DNA of 55,472 bases from an uncultured Ruminococcus sp. (GTDB taxonomy: Bacteria > Bacillota > Clostridia > Oscillospirales > Ruminococcaceae), in assembly GCF_937915125.1 (NCBI RefSeq), contig NZ_CALDMP010000034.1:1-55472 (forward strand), read 5' to 3'. Every line of letters begins with the position of its first letter. The first letter of the stretch is position 1. Under the pieces are notes generated by a model. That model had not been told where the DNA came from, did not search any database, and worked only from the letters and a program-made list of their open reading frames with translations. The position numbers were made by a program, and so were the translations under genes. This document shows positions 18,034 through 25,971 of this stretch, piece after piece.

Positions 18034-18088
18034 TGGCATTGATGCCAGCACACTTTTCTATTATACCACAAACCTGCGGCATATGCTA
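18034..18088 (-). promoter_or_regulatory. Extended -10 promoter and inverted repeat ahead of ligA
   Basis: TATAAT (18060-18065 on the minus strand) is preceded by TGG, making an extended -10. At 17-bp spacing the -35 position (18083-18088) reads TAGCAT, a weak match. Just downstream, TGGCAT and ATGCCA form a 14-bp inverted repeat with a 2-nt centre (18034-18047), in the predicted 5' leader, about 6-19 nt after the start point. Confidence 0.6.
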
Positions 18089-18135
18089 GACCTTTTACAA
18101 TTTTTTCATGGTTTTTTCGCCGGAAATGCAGTTTT

Positions 18136-18783
18136 TTACGTTCCGCCGAATTCCAGATAGGACTCGGGAACACTTCCCACAATAACCGTTTCTGTAATCA
18201 GGCAGGAATAATGCACCTGAGCAGTGGTCTGGGAAAAGGGAATTGCCGCCTGTATTTCCGCTGTCACCTCGGCACGGATGGTGTGACAGGTCTGGTTCAC
18301 GCCAGCGGATTCCAGAGCGCTGATCAGCTTCACCGAAGCATTTCCAATCGGCATGAGACGCACGGAAACATGCGGTCCACGTCCGGCGAATAGCCATACA
18401 CCAGTTGCCGTGCCGAGAGAGACTTCCAAGGTGACATCCCGGCAAGCGTCCAGTCTGTCCTGCACCTTTGTCAGCATTGCCGACTGCATGGCATTGACAT
18501 TTTGCGTCATCGTCTCCACTGCCGTCACATTCCCGGAGCTATCATAGACCAGCGTTGCAAAATCACTGTAGCTGTAGGATTCCTCAGCCAGCACTTCCGC
18601 AATGCTATCTGCCATGAATCTGGATGCAAACTGCTGTGTTTCGCTTTCGCAGACAGCGCAGAGATTGGGACGAATGGCACGGTCTGTACGTATCAGCAGA
18701 GTGACCAGCAAAGAGGCGGCGATACCAAAAATCAGCAGCGAACGCAGTCTGGCACGCCGTTTGACGTAGACTTGTTTCCGCAT
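18136..18783 (-). CDS. yunB: Sporulation protein YunB
   Basis: YunB is a mother-cell (sigma-E controlled in Bacillus) protein required for normal sporulation; its biochemical role is not settled. The 215-residue protein has a basic N-terminus, one membrane span at about residues 14-31 (SLLIFGIAASLLVTLLI), then an extracytoplasmic domain with the repeated SLGTATGVWLFAGRGP and IPFSQTTAQVHY regions typical of the family. GGGAGGAAG precedes the ATG. The foldback repeat begins 18 bases upstream of the start codon, so any native promoter is either beyond the repeat or inside it. Confidence 0.88.
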   Translation of the reverse strand: MRKQVYVKRRARLRSLLIFGIAASLLVTLLIRTDRAIRPNLCAVCESETQQFASRFMADSIAEVLAEESYSYSDFATLVYDSSGNVTAVETMTQNVNAMQSAMLTKVQDRLDACRDVTLEVSLGTATGVWLFAGRGPHVSVRLMPIGNASVKLISALESAGVNQTCHTIRAEVTAEIQAAIPFSQTTAQVHYSCLITETVIVGSVPESYLEFGGT

Positions 18784-18801
18784 CCGCGATCTTCCTCCCT
18801 T

Positions 18802-18963
18802 AGAGCCTGTTTAGCATCTTTTCTCACGTATCTTTTTGGCGAATTTTGTTGCTTTCTGCGTTGCAAATTCTTGCCGGGCGAAAGCCCGCCTGCGAATTTC
18901 CGCCTTGAAACCCACTAAAATTCTCTCAGAAATCCACGCAGAAAAAGTTACTAAACAGACTCT
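18802..18963. repeat. 162-bp foldback (MITE-like) element
   Basis: Ends AGAGCCTGTTTAG (18802-18814) and CTAAACAGACTCT (18951-18963) are inverted copies matching at 12 of 13 positions, and TTA flanks both sides. The two halves are imperfect inverted repeats along nearly their whole length: the left half running GAATTTTGTTG to CAAATTCTTGCCGGGC matches the complement of the right half. They meet at CGGGC-GAAA-GCCCG (18875-18888), a GAAA-capped stem at the exact centre. No coding frame is credible. A copy of the right end occurs at 10868-10890. It lies between yunB and the cysteine-rich gene. Confidence 0.75.
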
Positions 18964-18973
18964 TAACAGCAGA

Positions 18974-19000
18974 ACGGGCGACAATTTAGCCGCCCGTTTT
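18974..19000 (-). terminator. Hairpin after the cysteine-rich protein gene
   Basis: ACGGGCGAC (18974-18982) pairs with GCCGCCCGT (18989-18997) around AATTTA, with one imperfect pair. On the plus strand TTTT follows; on the minus strand, the direction of the gene ending at 19006, the tail is only TTCTGCTGTT. It is probably the gene's terminator though with a poor U-tract. Confidence 0.5.
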
Positions 19001-19005
19001 CCGTA

Positions 19006-19767
19006 TTACGATGTAGTGTTTTCGGATGCATCAAATTCCTCTGCACAGCCACAGGTTTCCTCTTTGGCTGCACACGGCAGGGAGCCTGGTGTGAATTCCT
19101 CTGCCGGAAAACGGATCTTGTCAAACACTGCACACGGAGACTCGGTATCCGAATGACATTCTTTCGTCGGAATCGTATACTCATAGGTGGGAACAAGTAT
19201 GGTCACCGGACGGAACAATTCCACCACTGAGAACAGCCCCAGAGTCATAATGACAGAACGTACCGGCGGCGCATCCTCCGCTACACAAACAGATGCAATG
19301 CGTGCTTCCAATGCAATAGGCTCCACCACCTGCACTGCCGCTGTCGGCAGATTGATGGTCTCGCAGCAGGCATCGGTCTCTCCCAGCTTTTCACCGTTGC
19401 TGAAAAATGTCTTGGTATTGCTCTCGCCGCCGTAAAGGATCACATTTTTGCTGGCATAGGCAGTACCCGTCAGCAGAACCGGACTGCTGCAGGAACGTTC
19501 ATACGCAAGCAGTTCTACCCGGAACGTATAGGTCAGATCAATGGAATAAAACCCTCGATTGAACGGAACCGGCTCAATATTCATGCAGATATCGGTCACC
19601 CGGACGCAACGGCTCTTGACCACGTTGATATTGCACGGCAGCTCTCCGCAGATCTGGATCCGCACATTGGAAAAACAATCCCGGTCGCTGCAGCTATCAA
19701 ATACACGATTTACCTTAATGGGCACAGTATCTGCGCACTGCTCCGGCGTGGGACGGCACTTACTCAT
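19006..19767 (-). CDS. Cysteine-rich conserved clostridial protein, function unknown
   Basis: A 253-residue protein with no signal peptide or membrane span. Cysteines are frequent and often spaced in pairs (FDSCSDRDCF, SRCVRVTDIC, CGCAEEF). The opening CADTVPIKVNRVFDSCSDRD and the block MNIEPVPFNRGFYSIDLTY resemble a family of cysteine-rich proteins I recall from clostridial genomes, annotated only as hypothetical. Position next to yunB makes a spore-associated or coat role plausible, but that is inference. GAGGAGG precedes the ATG. Between it and the upstream gene are 106 bases holding only a short GTCAG-GAAA-CTGAC hairpin (19798-19811). Confidence 0.8.
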   Translation of the reverse strand: MSKCRPTPEQCADTVPIKVNRVFDSCSDRDCFSNVRIQICGELPCNINVVKSRCVRVTDICMNIEPVPFNRGFYSIDLTYTFRVELLAYERSCSSPVLLTGTAYASKNVILYGGESNTKTFFSNGEKLGETDACCETINLPTAAVQVVEPIALEARIASVCVAEDAPPVRSVIMTLGLFSVVELFRPVTILVPTYEYTIPTKECHSDTESPCAVFDKIRFPAEEFTPGSLPCAAKEETCGCAEEFDASENTTS

Positions 19768-19873
19768 AGAAAAACCTCCTCAAACTGTTCTGCGCCCGTC
19801 AGTTTCCTGACAGATGCTTCTCTACAGTGTATTCAGAGGTTTGCGGAATTGTGCCTGCATGGGGAAAAAATTC

Positions 19874-20299
19874 TTACCACCACTCCGTATCGCTTTCCTG
19901 ATTCATGGCATCCAATCGTTCCGCCTCCGCCTGTGCTTCGGGAGAAATTTCCCGTTTCGGGGTATAGTTCTTATGAATATTGGACTGATTTATGCCATTT
20001 CGCCGGAGCATACCGTCAATGCTGTCATACATGACCGGACGGCGGCTTTGTTCTTCTTCCAGCTGTTCCATTTTTTTCAGAACTTTATCTCGCCGAATCA
20101 TATCCAGAACAAACAGTATGATGATACCTACCGCAATTACAATAAAAGCGGCAATTCCAAGCCATCCGGGTAACTCGATATCCGTATATTTCACCAGAAT
20201 TTTCATGCCGACTTTCATAACAACGAAAAGCAGCAAGAGAATCGGATACTTTTTCAATTGTTCTTTTCCTTGACGATGATGTTCCTCAATTGTTGGCAT
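19874..20299 (-). CDS. Hypothetical two-span membrane protein
   Basis: A 141-residue protein. A short polar N-terminus is followed by two hydrophobic spans at about residues 18-35 (YPILLLLFVVMKVGMKIL) and 45-66 (WLGIAAFIVIAVGIIILFVLDM). A charged, probably coiled segment (KKMEQLEEEQSRR) and a cytoplasmic tail ending in DTEWW follow. GGAG precedes the ATG. It lies 19 bases after hisE, so it is likely read with the histidine genes, but nothing in it suggests a role in histidine synthesis. I do not recognise a family. Confidence 0.75.
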   Translation of the reverse strand: MPTIEEHHRQGKEQLKKYPILLLLFVVMKVGMKILVKYTDIELPGWLGIAAFIVIAVGIIILFVLDMIRRDKVLKKMEQLEEEQSRRPVMYDSIDGMLRRNGINQSNIHKNYTPKREISPEAQAEAERLDAMNQESDTEWW

Positions 20300-20318
20300 T
20301 CTTTTTTCTCCGGATAAA

Positions 20319-20666
20319 TCAAGAGTTATGATCTACGTTTTTAAAAGTTTTCAGATTGCCGATCTTCCAGCTGCGCTCTTCCAGCACTTCCTCCACCTCA
20401 GACCAAGGCAGATTCTGCTGTGCACAGAGTACCATCAGGTGATACATCAGGTCGGCGATCTCATTTTTCAGTTCTTCGTTATCGTTGTTCTTGGCAGCGA
20501 TAATCGTCTCAGAGCACTCCTCGCCGCACTTTTTCAGGATCTTGTCCTGTCCCTTGGAAAACAGATAGCAGGTGTAGGATTTCTGGGATTCTACATCTAC
20601 CTCGCCGCTTTCATACATCGCCTTGCGGCTCATAACTACCTCGTATAATTCCTGTAATGCGTTCAT
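20319..20666 (-). CDS. hisE: Phosphoribosyl-ATP pyrophosphatase
   Basis: Hydrolyses phosphoribosyl-ATP to phosphoribosyl-AMP, step 2 of histidine synthesis. At 115 residues it is a separate HisE rather than a HisIE fusion. The MazG-like metal-binding pattern is visible: KKCGEECSETIIAAKN and ELKNEIADLMYHLMVL. Its ATG overlaps the stop of hisI by 4 bases (ATGA type), indicating translational coupling. It is the last recognisable his gene. Confidence 0.96.
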   Translation of the reverse strand: MNALQELYEVVMSRKAMYESGEVDVESQKSYTCYLFSKGQDKILKKCGEECSETIIAAKNNDNEELKNEIADLMYHLMVLCAQQNLPWSEVEEVLEERSWKIGNLKTFKNVDHNS

Positions 20667-21013
20667 TTTTCTTTATCCTCTCTGTAAATTTCATTGAAAA
20701 AGCAGCTGTATGAACCGGTGTGACATGCTGCGCCGGTCTGCTTTACGTTCAGCAGCAATGTGTCGTCGTCACAGTCGCTGTAAATAGAAACCACCTTCTG
20801 CAAATGTCCGCTGGTTGCACCCTTGTTCCACAGCTCCTGCCGGGAACGGCTCCAATACCAGGTATAGCCAGTTTCCAGTGTCTTGCGCAGGCTTTCTTCA
20901 TTCATATACGCCAGCATCAAGACAGTTTTTGTATCCACATCAAAAGCAATCGCCGGAATTAGTTCTGATTTGGCGAAGTATTTTTCCAGATGGTCGATGT
21001 CAATCTTTACCAT
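20663..21013 (-). CDS. hisI: Phosphoribosyl-AMP cyclohydrolase
   Basis: Opens the purine ring of phosphoribosyl-AMP, step 3 of histidine synthesis; a zinc enzyme also binding magnesium. It has 116 residues. Motifs seen: YWSRSRQELWNKGATSGH, the DCDDDTLLL metal-binding block, and QTGAACHTGSYSCFF with zinc-ligand cysteines and histidine. GAGGTG precedes the ATG. It overlaps hisE by 4 bases and follows hisF after 51 bases. Confidence 0.97.
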   Translation of the reverse strand: MVKIDIDHLEKYFAKSELIPAIAFDVDTKTVLMLAYMNEESLRKTLETGYTWYWSRSRQELWNKGATSGHLQKVVSIYSDCDDDTLLLNVKQTGAACHTGSYSCFFNEIYREDKEK

Positions 21014-21064
21014 TCATTTCACCTCGTTTGTCTTTCGGTCTCCGTTTACACATATCGTTTTCTG

Positions 21065-21820
21065 TTACCGCATGGGAATGCCCTTTGCCCGGCAATCCGC
21101 CTTGACTTCCTGCACGGTCAGTTCCCGGAAATGAAACAGGGATGCTGCCAATGCCGCAGAGCATCCGGTTTCCAGAAATGCATCCGCAAAATCGGACAGC
21201 TTTCCGGCACCGCCACTGGCAATGACCGGTATTTGCACAGCATCGCAGACTGCTTTCAGCATGGGCAGATCAAAGCCGCCGCGGACGCCGTCTGTATCGA
21301 TGGAGTTCAGGCAGATCTCCCCTGCCCCCAGCTGTTCACACTGTTTCACCCAGTCGATGAGATCCAGATGCATATCCACTCTGCCGCCGTTGATGTATAC
21401 TGTCCACTTGTTATCCGCCACCTTTTTGGCATCCACGCCTACGCAGATACACTGACAGCCAAAAATATCGGCGCCGTCCTTGATAAGCTGAGGATTCTGC
21501 ACTGCCTGGGAATTGACAGATACCTTGTCCGCACCGGCACGAAGGGTTTCCCGGATATCGTCCACGGTCTTGATACCGCCGCCTACAGTCAGGGGAACGA
21601 ATACCTTTTTGGCAGTTTCCCTTACCACATCCAGCATGACACCTCTACCCTCATAGGAAGCCGTAATATCATAGAACACGATCTCGTCAGCACCCTGGAG
21701 ATTGTATTCATAGGCGCATTCCACCGGGTCACCCACTTCTTTGACGCCCTCAAAGTTGACACCCTTGACGACCTTGCCATTCCGCACGTCCAGACATGGG
21801 ATAATTCGTTTTGCCAGCAT
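21065..21820 (-). CDS. hisF: Imidazole glycerol phosphate synthase, cyclase subunit
   Basis: With HisH forms the enzyme that makes imidazole glycerol phosphate and AICAR from PRFAR and glutamine. It is a 251-residue (beta/alpha)8 barrel. Asp11 in RIIPCLDVRNGKVVKG is one catalytic aspartate and the second lies in CICVGVDAKK. LTVGGGIKTVDDI and IASGGAGKLSD are phosphate-binding loops. The start at 21820 has GGAAGGAG 9 nt upstream; the open frame extends 11 codons into hisA and is not used. One base separates it from hisA. Confidence 0.97.
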   Translation of the reverse strand: MLAKRIIPCLDVRNGKVVKGVNFEGVKEVGDPVECAYEYNLQGADEIVFYDITASYEGRGVMLDVVRETAKKVFVPLTVGGGIKTVDDIRETLRAGADKVSVNSQAVQNPQLIKDGADIFGCQCICVGVDAKKVADNKWTVYINGGRVDMHLDLIDWVKQCEQLGAGEICLNSIDTDGVRGGFDLPMLKAVCDAVQIPVIASGGAGKLSDFADAFLETGCSAALAASLFHFRELTVQEVKADCRAKGIPMR

Positions 21821-21821
21821 A

Positions 21822-22553
21822 TTACACCGCTCCTTCCGCCAACGCAATGGCATCTCTCAGATCCAATGTGCCCTTATAGATAGATTTGCCGCAGATGGTA
21901 CCATACAGTCCCAGTTCCTTGCACTTGCGGATATCCTCGATGGTATGTACACCGCCGCTGGCAATGATACTGCACTTCCCCTCCGTTGCCTGATACAGAT
22001 CGGACAGCTGGTCAATATTCACACCGGAAAGGGTGCCGTCCTTGGCAATATCCGTCACAATGAAATACTGCACGCCCACTGCCATCATTTCCTTGGTCAG
22101 AGTGATATAGTCCACATCCGACTCCTCCAGCCAGCCCTCTGTGGCGACCATGCCGTTTTTGGCGTCGATACCCACGGCAATATGCCGGCTGCCGAACTGC
22201 TTCACCGCATCCTGCACCAGCTTCGGATTTTTCAGTGCAACAGAGCCGAGAATCACACGCTCCACGCCGCTGTCCAGATATTCCGCAATGGTTTCCAGAT
22301 TACGGATGCCGCCGCCCACTTCCACTTTCAGTCTGGTTTTTGCAGCAACGTCCTTATAGATCTTCTGATTGACCGGTCTGCCCTCTTTGGCGCCGTCCAG
22401 ATCTACCATATGAATCCAGGATGCACCGGCAGCTTCGAAACCCTTTGCCGTTTCCATGTAATCCGCAGCAACCTTTTCCACTGTGGAAAAGTCCCCCTTG
22501 AACAGGCGGACGCAGTTGCCGTCCTTGATATCAATTGCAGGTAAAATAATCAT
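21822..22553 (-). CDS. hisA: ProFAR isomerase
   Basis: Isomerises the aminoaldose of ProFAR to the aminoketose PRFAR, step 4 of histidine synthesis. It has 243 residues, a (beta/alpha)8 barrel homologous to HisF. Asp8 in ILPAIDIKDGNCVRL and Asp130 in AVGIDAKNG are the catalytic pair. Phosphate-binding loops VEVGGGIRN and IIASGGVHT are present. The ATG overlaps the hisH stop by 4 bases; GGAGGG lies 8 nt upstream within hisH. Confidence 0.97.
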   Translation of the reverse strand: MIILPAIDIKDGNCVRLFKGDFSTVEKVAADYMETAKGFEAAGASWIHMVDLDGAKEGRPVNQKIYKDVAAKTRLKVEVGGGIRNLETIAEYLDSGVERVILGSVALKNPKLVQDAVKQFGSRHIAVGIDAKNGMVATEGWLEESDVDYITLTKEMMAVGVQYFIVTDIAKDGTLSGVNIDQLSDLYQATEGKCSIIASGGVHTIEDIRKCKELGLYGTICGKSIYKGTLDLRDAIALAEGAV

Positions 22554-23158
22554 CCCATCAGCCCTCCGAAGTTACGCAGAATCTGCAAGCCGGTCTCGCC
22601 GCTCTTTTCCGGATGGAACTGTGCGCCGTAGACAGTCTTTCCGTCATAGACCATTGCCGGAATCTTTGCATCGCCGTATTCCACATACGCTGCCAGATAA
22701 TCCTCCGGCGTATGTGCCTGGTAGGAGTGCACGAAGTAGACATACGCCTCCTCCGGCAGGTTCCGGAGAATGGGGCAGTCATTCTGCATTTCCAGCTTAT
22801 TCCATCCCATATGGGGAATGACCATTCCCGGTGCAACAATTTTTTCCACGCTGCCGGGCACCAGTCCCAGACCGTCGCACTCCTCGAATTCGTAACCTTT
22901 TTCAAAAATCAGCTGCATACCAAGGCAGATACCGAGGAACGGCTTTTTATGGGATTCCTCCCGGATGACTTCCGTCAGTCCCCGATCATGCAGCATCTGC
23001 ATAGCGCTGGGAAATGCCCCTACACCCGGCAGGATAATGCCGTCCGCCTTACGGATCACTTCGGGATCCGAAGTCAGTTCTCCGGGCAGTCCCAGAAAAT
23101 CCAGGGCATTTTTCACGCTGAAAATATTACCTGCGCCGTAATCCACAATTGCGATCAT
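22550..23158 (-). CDS. hisH: Imidazole glycerol phosphate synthase, glutaminase subunit
   Basis: Class I glutamine amidotransferase that feeds ammonia to HisF. It has 202 residues. The triad is Cys78 in GICLGMQLIF, His182 and Glu184 in AQFHPEKSG. The N-terminus MIAIVDYGAGNIFSV is typical. AAAGGAG lies 8 nt before the ATG, and the ATG directly abuts the hisB stop codon, so the two are translationally linked. Confidence 0.97.
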   Translation of the reverse strand: MIAIVDYGAGNIFSVKNALDFLGLPGELTSDPEVIRKADGIILPGVGAFPSAMQMLHDRGLTEVIREESHKKPFLGICLGMQLIFEKGYEFEECDGLGLVPGSVEKIVAPGMVIPHMGWNKLEMQNDCPILRNLPEEAYVYFVHSYQAHTPEDYLAAYVEYGDAKIPAMVYDGKTVYGAQFHPEKSGETGLQILRNFGGLMG

Positions 23159-23740
23159 TTACAGCACTCCTTTCGTTGACAAGGTTTTTCCGGCTTCCAG
23201 AGGTGTCACTGCCGTTTTCAGAGCATGGGCAACCGCCTTGAACGCCGCTTCGCATTTATGATGGTCGTTGGAACCATACAGCATGTTCACATGGAGGGTA
23301 ATTCCGGCATTGAATGCAAAGGCACGGAAAAATTCCTCTGTGAGACATGCATCATACTGTCCGATCATGGCATTGGTGAATGTCCCCTGGAACACCAGAA
23401 ACGGACGGTTGCTGATGTCCAGACTGCAAAACGCCAGAGCTTCATCCATGGGAATATAGGCACTGCCATAGCGTGTGATGCCGGACTTATTCCCCAGGGC
23501 TTCGCCCAGCGCCTTGCCCAGAACGATGCCCGTATCCTCTACCGTGTGGTGTCCATCCACGTGGAGATCACCTTTGACGGATATGTCCATGCTGATGCCG
23601 CTGTGCACGGAAAGTGCTGTGAGCATATGGTCAAAAAAACCGATGCCCGTGCAAATGTTGGCGGTGCCCTGGTTGTCCAATGTCACTTTTACCTGGATGT
23701 CTGTTTCTTTTGTCGTGCGTGTGAGCTGCGCTTGTCGCAT
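23159..23740 (-). CDS. hisB: Imidazoleglycerol-phosphate dehydratase
   Basis: Dehydrates imidazole glycerol phosphate, step 6 of histidine synthesis. It has 193 residues and is the stand-alone dehydratase; there is no fused histidinol phosphatase domain. The His/Glu metal-binding signatures are visible: GIGFFDHMLTALSVHSG, DLHVDGHHTVEDTGI, and YGSNDHHKCEAAFKA. AAGGAGG lies 7 nt before the ATG. It follows the 84-residue unknown ORF after 37 bases. Confidence 0.97.
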   Translation of the reverse strand: MRQAQLTRTTKETDIQVKVTLDNQGTANICTGIGFFDHMLTALSVHSGISMDISVKGDLHVDGHHTVEDTGIVLGKALGEALGNKSGITRYGSAYIPMDEALAFCSLDISNRPFLVFQGTFTNAMIGQYDACLTEEFFRAFAFNAGITLHVNMLYGSNDHHKCEAAFKAVAHALKTAVTPLEAGKTLSTKGVL

Positions 23741-23777
23741 TGCGGTACCTCCTTATAATTCTCTCCAAACTTCAATA

Positions 23778-24032
23778 TCAATTTCTGATAAACTCAAGGA
23801 TAAAATCCCTGTTGAATTGATAATTCACAGCTTTGCCGATCAATTCCTCTGTCTGTTCTGGCGAAAGACGCATATCCGAATTTCTGAATTTTAAGCTGTT
23901 CGCATAGACATAAAATCCATCCCATGTACCTTTCCGGCACATAAATTCGCCGGAACCAACTACTACCTCGCCATCCTCAAAAAGAAAAAAGATTTCACTG
24001 GAAGTTCCGAGAATTTTTACGATTGCATTCAC
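23778..24032 (-). CDS. 84-aa protein of unknown function inside the his operon
   Basis: A soluble 84-residue protein. The first half looks like beta strands (VKILGTSSEIFFLFEDGEVVV, then GFYVYANSLKF) and the second half has a helix (SPEQTEELIGKAVNYQ) followed by DFILEF. Its ATG overlaps the hisD stop by 4 bases and has AAGGA upstream, so it is a genuine member of the unit. It occupies the place where hisC often lies. The layout GE, GFYVY, NS, then a helix and LEF loosely resembles small immunity proteins of the Imm74 type; this is a weak impression, not an assignment. I do not know its function. Confidence 0.7.
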   Translation of the reverse strand: MNAIVKILGTSSEIFFLFEDGEVVVGSGEFMCRKGTWDGFYVYANSLKFRNSDMRLSPEQTEELIGKAVNYQFNRDFILEFIRN

Positions 24033-25339
24033 GATTCCTTTTCGTCTTCAAATCTCACCGTAATGGCATTCGCATGCGCCGTCAGCCCTTCCTTATTGGC
24101 AATGAGCACAATATCCTCCTTCGCCGCTTCCAGAGCATCCTTGGTATAATAGGTATAGCTGGAACGCTTGGTAAAGCTCTGGACGCCCAGGGGCGAGAAG
24201 AACCGTGCCGTACCGCTGGTGGGCAGCACGTGGTTGGGACCTGCGTAATAATCCCCCAAGGGCTCGGATGCATACGGTCCCAGAAAGACAGAACCGGCGT
24301 TATCCAATGCGCCCAACAGCTCTAAGGGGTTCTCCATGTGAACTTCCAGGTGCTCCGGTGCAATACGATTTGCCAGAGCCGTTGCCTCTTCCCGGCTGTC
24401 ACACAGCAGAAATGCACCGTACTCGTTCATGGACTTTTCGATGATCTCTTTCCGGGAGAGATACTGCACCTGACGGTTGACTTCCTGCTGCACTTTCTCC
24501 GCCAGTTCTGCGCTGGTAGTCACCAGAATGGAGGACGCCAGTACATCGTGCTCCGCCTGAGACATGAGGTCAGCTGCCACGAATTTGGGATCCGCTGTCT
24601 CGTCTGCCATGACCAGAACCTCGCTGGGGCCTGCGATCATGTCGATATCCACAACGCCGTACAGCAGCTTCTTCGCCGTTGCCACGTAGATATTGCCGGG
24701 GCCTACGATCTTGTCCACCTTCGGGATCTCCTCTGTGCCGTATGCCAGCGCTGCAATTGCCTGAGCACCGCCGGACAGGAATACACGGTCTACGCCGCAG
24801 AGCCCCGCAGCTACCAGAATATCCGGATTCGGTGTACCATCCTTACAGGGCGGTGTTACCATGATAATTTCCTTGACGCCTGCGATCTTCGCCGGTACTG
24901 CATTCATGATCACGCTGGAGGGATATGCCGCCGTGCCGCCCGGTACGTACAAGCCTACCCGTGCCAGCCCACGGACACGCTGTCCCATAATGACACCGTT
25001 GGGCAGTGCATTCACAAAGCCCTGCTGTACCTGACGCTGGTGGAAATCCCGGACGTTTTCAATGGCATTCAGCATGGCATCCACAAATGCCGGGTCTGCC
25101 TCTGTCATGGCATCGTTGATCACATCTCTCGGCACCTCATAATACTGGGGCAGACTGCCGTCAAATTTGAGGGTATAATTCTTGACAGCTTCGTCACCGC
25201 CAGCCTTTACGGTACGGATGATCTCGCTGACTGTTTCTGTCACACGCTGGTTGGTTTCGCCGGAACGGGTGTCCAGGCTGGTGAAAAATGCTTCACGCTC
25301 CTGCACATCGCTGGCGTTAATGGTTTTCATCGTAATCAT
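24029..25339 (-). CDS. hisD: Histidinol dehydrogenase
   Basis: Oxidises histidinol to histidine in two NAD-dependent steps; zinc enzyme. It has 436 residues. Visible family blocks: GRVGLYVPGGTAAYPSSVIMNAVPAK-like region near 110-135, KVDKIVGPGNIYVATAKK, GPSEVLVMADETADP, LMSQAEHD with zinc-site residues, and APEHLEVH. The ATG at 25339 overlaps the hisG stop (ATGA) with AGGAGG 10 nt upstream; the ATG three codons in is too distant from it. Confidence 0.97.
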   Translation of the reverse strand: MITMKTINASDVQEREAFFTSLDTRSGETNQRVTETVSEIIRTVKAGGDEAVKNYTLKFDGSLPQYYEVPRDVINDAMTEADPAFVDAMLNAIENVRDFHQRQVQQGFVNALPNGVIMGQRVRGLARVGLYVPGGTAAYPSSVIMNAVPAKIAGVKEIIMVTPPCKDGTPNPDILVAAGLCGVDRVFLSGGAQAIAALAYGTEEIPKVDKIVGPGNIYVATAKKLLYGVVDIDMIAGPSEVLVMADETADPKFVAADLMSQAEHDVLASSILVTTSAELAEKVQQEVNRQVQYLSRKEIIEKSMNEYGAFLLCDSREEATALANRIAPEHLEVHMENPLELLGALDNAGSVFLGPYASEPLGDYYAGPNHVLPTSGTARFFSPLGVQSFTKRSSYTYYTKDALEAAKEDIVLIANKEGLTAHANAITVRFEDEKES

Positions 25340-25971
25340 TTCTGCAATGCCTCCTCGATCTGCTGGATCAGCGCTTCAATTTCCGTCTGACGCAGTTTCA
25401 GGCTGACGGTATTGGCAATGAGCCGTGCCGAAATGGGCACAACATCCTCGACCACTTCCAGCCCGTTTTCCCGCAGGGTCACGCCTGTCTCCACAATGTC
25501 CACGATACCGTCTGCCAGTCCCAGCAGCGGTGCAAGCTCAACAGAGCCTTCGATCTTGACAATGTCCACGTCCATGCCCTTGCTCTCAAAAAAGCGGCGT
25601 GCCACATTGGGATACTTTGTGGCAATGCACTTCACGCCGAAGCCGCTGTAAAAATCCGTTCCCTTCTTTGCCGCAAGTGCAAACTTGCACTTGCCGAAGC
25701 CCAGGTCAACCAGTTCAAAGAACTTGCCCTGCATTTCAATAATGGTATCTTTTCCCACGACACCCATGTCGCACACGCCGTGCTCCACATATGTAATGAC
25801 ATCGTTTGCCTTTGCCAGAACAACTTCCAGATTCGCATCGGGAATGGGCAGGATCAGCCGGCGTCCCTTTTCCCGGACAGCCGTGCAGTCAAACCCCAAG
25901 CTTTCCAACAGACCAACGGTATCCTTTTCCAGTCTGCCCTTTGTCAACGCCATTCTCAAGGGTTTTGCCAT
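25336..25971 (-). CDS. hisG: ATP phosphoribosyltransferase, catalytic subunit (short form)
   Basis: Commits ATP and PRPP to histidine synthesis. At 211 residues it is the short HisG without the C-terminal histidine-binding domain, which requires HisZ. Signatures: MALTKGRLEKDTVGLL, DMGVVGKDTI, and the PRPP-binding SVELAPLLGLADGIVDIVETG. GGAGGTG precedes the ATG, which abuts the hisZ stop. The partner HisZ is encoded immediately upstream. Confidence 0.98.
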   Translation of the reverse strand: MAKPLRMALTKGRLEKDTVGLLESLGFDCTAVREKGRRLILPIPDANLEVVLAKANDVITYVEHGVCDMGVVGKDTIIEMQGKFFELVDLGFGKCKFALAAKKGTDFYSGFGVKCIATKYPNVARRFFESKGMDVDIVKIEGSVELAPLLGLADGIVDIVETGVTLRENGLEVVEDVVPISARLIANTVSLKLRQTEIEALIQQIEEALQK

